10,718 nucleotides of DNA. Origin: Jimgerdemannia flammicorona (lineage: Eukaryota; Mucoromycota; Endogonomycetes; Endogonales; Endogonaceae). The stretch spans positions 1-10,718 of the forward strand of contig RBNI01007041.1 of assembly GCA_003990745.1 (NCBI GenBank), given 5' to 3'. Made by a program: the position numbers and the translations under genes. The notes under the pieces were generated by a model. It was not told the origin of the DNA. It saw only the letters and a list, made by a program, of their open reading frames with translations, and did no database searches. This document shows positions 7,675 to 10,718 of this stretch, one piece after another. How positions within the stretch are numbered: position 1 is the stretch's first letter; every line of letters begins with the position of its first letter.

Positions 7675-8399
7675 AGGCTGTTAGGGCAGGGGCATTTTGG
7701 GGGAAGTGGGGATGGGCCTGGACATTGGTACCTCAATTCCTCTTTATTAGATGATAGGATCTAGTGAGATGAGTGAGTAGAAGACATTCAACTGAGGGTG
7801 AAGAGCTTGAGGCAGGAAGGTGCCCCAGTTGGTATTTAGTAGATGAGGATGAAAGAGATGGCCAGGGTCTATTGGAGTGAGGCTGGCAGGGAGACTGGGA
7901 AGCAGAAGAGGTGACAGGTGAGATGGGCTTCTGTTAGACTGACTAGACTCTTGGAGGATTGGGCAGGACTAGCAATAGTGGAGGGGGGTGAGGACTGGAG
8001 ATTAATGAGGGTGAAAATGGAGATTGGAGAATTACAATAGATGCTGCAGGATGAGAAGGAGGCAAGGGTGCAGAACTTGGTGACACAGCTTCATTAGTAG
8101 AGTTTGGAGGAAGGGAAGAGGCCCTCTAAGTATCTCATGAGGGCCCTTCAGGCAAGAAGGATACAGCAAAGGTAGGAGGGAGTACTTGACTCTGATGGTA
8201 TACTGGTGCATGGTATATAAGACATTCTTGGTTTATTAAAGGAGCGATGGAGTGGATTGTGGAGTGAGGAGGAGGGTGGGGCAGATGCTGCTGCAATTGA
8301 CCAAGTATTGGAGGATTGGCACTCTCTGTGAGTAGATGGGCTGAGTGACTTGGTGTTGCCAGTATGAGAGAAAGAGATCCACCAGATTCTTGCCACAAC

Positions 8400-9320
8400 A
8401 ACCTCAGGTATGGCACTTGGGGAAGATGGTCTGCTCTGGGACTTCTGAAAGAAAATGGTGGGAGTCTCAGGAGTACTGGATAAGATGATGGCATTGTGTG
8501 ACCTTATGTATATTACAGACAGGGAGATTGGTGGGGGAGTAGGATCTGGGGCTGGTGACACTGCTTTACAAGAACAAAGGAAGGTGAGAAGACTGGAAGA
8601 ACTAGTGGCTGATTATACTGCTAGATATGGACAGAAAGTTGGTGACTAAGGTGGTGGTCACAAGGCTATAGAAGGTGGCCCAGCAAGTCTTGGGTGTTGA
8701 GCAGAGGGGCTTTGTAGGAGGCTGGCTCATTAGGGATGATACAGCCTGGATATATGGAGTTATTAAAGGAGTATGAGCTTGTGGACTAGATGGGCAACTG
8801 GTCTTCTTGGATCAGGAGAAGACTTATGACCAGGTATAATGAGTCTGACTGGCAAAAGTATTGAATAAGACTGGGATACTGTACCAGTTCCAGTCAGCAA
8901 TGATCAGCCTACTGGAAGGGAGTAGGGCTGTACTCATATGTAATAGACATAGAGGGGTATCGTTTCTCCTAGGTAGGGGGATACTCCAGGGGGACCCACT
9001 GTCTCCCATTCTATATGCTTTTTCCCTGGAGCCCTTAATGGACAGAATCAGATAGAAGATAGTGGGACTCTCTATCTTTGGAATTGGGTGAAAAGTGGGG
9101 GCCTTTGCAGATGACATGGTGGTCAGCTTAGGGTCCATTGTAGATATTGAGGAGCTCAAGGAGATGGTGGAGTAGTATGAGGAGAACTCTGGGGCTAAAC
9201 TCAATTGACATAAGTGTGAAATAATGGTGTTGGGCAATGGCCTGGTAGGAGGGGATGTTATCAAAACAATTATCCCTACTGGTGAGATAGTGTGATACTT
9301 GGGTATTTATTTGTCAGTAT
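8400..9320 (+). other. ORF2 reverse transcriptase domain (degenerate)
   Basis: Motifs in order: ALGEDGL at 8413-8433 (RT block 1), TLLYKNKG at 8558-8581 with a following KNW-like block, QRGFVGGW near 8702-8725, FLDQEKTYDQV at 8804-8836 (block A), GILQGDPLSPILYAFSLEPL at 8978-9037 (block B) and FADD at 9104-9115, the catalytic double Asp. YLGIYLS follows near 9296-9316. The metal-binding Asp of both A and C blocks are present, but stops interrupt the domain and the frame changes around 8510-8540. Confidence 0.88.
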
Positions 9321-9712
9321 ATGGGTTGGTACTACCTAGGCTTTAGTGGGAGCAGAGGGTTGGGATCTGGGGAGAGGCCCTGCAGAGCTGGGGAGGTTGC
9401 CACTTATCTCTAACAGGGCATGTCTTGATTTTGAACATCTATTGGCTGCCAAAGTTGTGGTATCTGGCTTATTATCTGGACTTCCCAGTCTGGGTAGTGA
9501 AGTGATTGATGAAGCTGGCCAAGGAGTGGATCTGGGCTAGAAGAAGGAGTCAGATCAGTTGGAAGGTCTATTTATTACTGGTGGCAAGAGGAGGGCTTGG
9601 GCTGGTCAACTTTCTGAAGAGACTATACTGCTTGAGAGCATAGTGGTTAAAGAGAGTGGTGGAATTGAGAGAGGGTGGTTGGGTTCTCCTATTATAGAAG
9701 ATCTGAGAGATG
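9320..9712 (+). other. ORF2 thumb/connection region
   Basis: The RT frame continues with well-preserved segments such as WGEALQSW, LILNIYWLPKLWYLAYYLDF, KLAKEWIWARRRSQISW and GGLGLVNFLKRLYCLRA. Stretches ending in GGLGL occur after the RT in L1-type elements. Stops at 9344, 9500 and further on are again TAG or TGA. Confidence 0.65.
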
Positions 9713-10029
9713 AGGTTCTCACCAAGAGGCTCAACAGGTGATCTTTTTTCATTGGTTAGGTTTGGAATACTGCACAATTGTGATATAAAGACTTCTGGTA
9801 GAGAGTAGCAGAGGGGGCACACTACATTGAAATTCATTGGTAGGGTAATGAAGGAGAGGTGGCTTGGAACCCAGCAATATGAAGATGGGACCAAGTGTTG
9901 TTGGGAGGTATTCTCTTAGTTGAGTTTGATATTAGTGATGGAATAGACTGCCAAAGAAGACAAGGCCAGGATCTGTAGCCTAGCAGATGGCAGGGAGTCA
10001 GTATTAGAGAAGAGTAGAACTAGCATAGA

Positions 10030-10270
10030 GTGTGGGCCTGGAGTGCTAAGGTGAGGAGGTAGATGCCGCTGAAGTACTGAGTGGTCTAGTGATATATACT
10101 GAGGAGGAATATAATACTCAACTTCTGCTCAGGTCATCTTATCAAGAGGGGTTGCTTTGATTGTGAGGAGTACTACAATGTAGAGTAGGAAGAGAGAAAC
10201 ATACAGATATCTGAATATTGGCTAAGAGAGTGTGAGGTACTTAGTGACTTTTGGCAGGCTATTAGGAATC
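10030..10270 (+). other. ORF2 zinc-binding C-terminal domain (zf-RVT-like)
   Basis: A frame different from the RT reads IKRGCFDCEEYYN at about 10141-10180 and then YWLRECEVLSDFWQAIRNHL. The spacing C-x2-C, then C followed by FW, fits the zinc-binding domain found at the C terminus of many LINE reverse transcriptases. The expected His before LRECE reads as Tyr, which a single C-to-T change would make. Assignment is by pattern only. Confidence 0.55.
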
Positions 10271-10710
10271 ATTTGGGAGTAGTATGTAGGGGAAATGACA
10301 CATAGGATTGGTGGGAGGATTTGAGGGATAGACTGGTTGGGGGGGTGAGAAAGGAGTGGCTTATCTTAAGCTGGGTTTTAGTATTTGGGTGGGACTGGCC
10401 AGTCACTAGTTATTTGTTTTTGAAGATAAGAGGAGACTGGGCTTGGGGGATCAGTTATTATATTGGCATAGCCTTATGGAAGACACCTTGACAGGCTGAT
10501 GGCTTGGTTGGGGGTTGTAGGGTAGTTATAGGTATTGTTTAGTAGAGAAGATCTATAGGCAAAGTGGGGGGTTGGTGGGAGTAGTGGGTGAGAAGATAGT
10601 CTTTCTTCATGATGATGCAGAGAGAGGCTCCCCTATAGGGATCAGGTAGTGGGAGGAGATACTGTAAACTTATTAATAGACTGGTAATAAATGGCAAAGT
10701 CCAAGTGACT

Positions 10711-10718
10711 ATAAAAAA
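10711..10718 (+). other. Short A run at the window edge, possible start of LINE tail
   Basis: The window ends in ATAAAAAA directly after LINE-like sequence. This may be the beginning of the element's A tail, which would make the LINE nearly complete. The window stops before this can be decided. Confidence 0.4.

Larger units (their letters stand above)
4900..10718 (+). mobile_element. Dead LINE (non-LTR retrotransposon), L1/Tx1-like, near full length
   Basis: Two consecutive decayed frames follow LINE order: an ORF1 with an RNA-binding-like segment, then an ORF2 with AP-endonuclease, reverse transcriptase and zinc-binding domain. No LTRs were seen. The 5' end is set only by the change from AT-rich to G-rich DNA (4840-4990). 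The 3' end is at or beyond the window edge, where an A run begins. An L1/Tx1-type affiliation is suggested by the ORF2 layout (endonuclease, RT with YAFSLEPL after QGDPLSP, a GGLGLVNF stretch, a zf-RVT-like tail) and by the lack of a recognisable RNase H, which many Tad1 elements carry. Dozens of in-frame stops, three or more frame changes and about seven CpGs in 5.8 kb show that it is inactive and old or heavily mutated. The clade call is inference. Confidence 0.85.
6971..10718 (+). pseudogene. LINE ORF2 relic (endonuclease and reverse transcriptase)
   Basis: The ATG at 6971 opens MNSIINIFSLNINGLWG, a typical start for an AP-endonuclease of this family. The protein would nick target DNA and prime reverse transcription of the element RNA. 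The frame is changed by a 20-bp duplication at 7121-7160, shifts again near 8510-8540, and shifts once more between about 9715 and 10030. In-frame TGA and TAG codons are scattered throughout (7051, 7234, 7339, 7450, 7672 and many more). Trp is unusually frequent, as expected if CGG became TGG. Domains are listed separately. After the zinc-binding part the frame stays loosely readable to about 10490, then degrades. The true end is not determined. No RNase H motif was recognised. Confidence 0.8.

Noticed and set aside
8455..8649. Plus-strand frame starting with ATG as a small separate gene
   Set aside because: It begins inside RT block 1 sequence and runs into the wrong frame after a frameshift near 8510-8540; the RT reading continues in another frame.
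8135..9264. Minus-strand frames at 8135-8494, 8148-8561 and 8824-9264
   Set aside because: They are antisense to clear reverse transcriptase motifs on the plus strand and have the same biased composition.
1..10718. CRISPR array, tRNA, rRNA, bacterial promoters or Shine-Dalgarno sites
   Set aside because: No regularly spaced identical repeats, no cloverleaf-like sequence and no bacterial gene layout were seen; introns and a LINE indicate a eukaryotic genome.
9715..10718. RNase H domain after the reverse transcriptase
   Set aside because: I looked for an Asp/Glu/Asp pattern with typical RNase H context in all plus-strand frames and could not recognise one; the readable tail fits a zinc-binding domain instead.

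Overview
The window looks like fungal nuclear DNA, most likely from a filamentous fungus. Three things support this: short introns of about 68-111 bases with GTATGT/GTACGT-type donors and CAG acceptors, a multi-exon ankyrin-repeat gene, and a non-LTR retrotransposon riddled with nonsense codons of the kind made by C-to-T decay (RIP- or methylation-like). The species cannot be named from sequence alone. No bacterial operons, rRNA, tRNA or CRISPR array were seen.

Layout. Bases 1-58 are almost pure A, possibly the tail of another retroelement. Bases 222-628 hold a CpG-free, charged, stop-interrupted coding relic. At about 629 the composition changes abruptly to CpG-containing DNA, and an ankyrin array begins in mid-repeat. 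This opens the only gene-like unit, 629-3224 on the plus strand: ankyrin repeats, then two small introns, an unrecognised alpha/beta-looking segment, a Gly/Asp/Ser-rich linker, and an unrecognised beta-rich, Cys-containing C-terminal exon. Splice sites keep the frame across the unit. It lacks a proper 5' end, has a one-base frameshift in the third ankyrin repeat, and has one in-frame TGA that may lie in a further intron. It is best read as a truncated, probably decaying gene.

Bases 3225-4900 hold no intact gene: a 16-bp palindrome, a possible short coding relic (3413-3777), then very AT-rich DNA with about five diverged tandem units that mostly carry AGTATACT palindromes.

From about 4900 to the end lies a near-full-length, dead LINE on the plus strand. 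ORF1 has a Gly-rich N terminus, an RRM-like segment and a coiled-coil-like tail. ORF2 has an AP-endonuclease, a reverse transcriptase and a zinc-binding C-terminal domain. It looks more L1/Tx1-like than Tad1-like, shows no recognisable RNase H, and ends at the window edge in a short A run. Dozens of in-frame TGA and TAG codons, very low CpG, a perfect 20-bp tandem duplication in the endonuclease and at least two further frame changes make it non-functional. The many minus-strand open frames over it are by-products of this base bias.

I do not see a convincing new defence or other multi-gene system. The most novel item is the ankyrin gene with its two unrecognised domains, and the sharp CpG boundary where it was cut.
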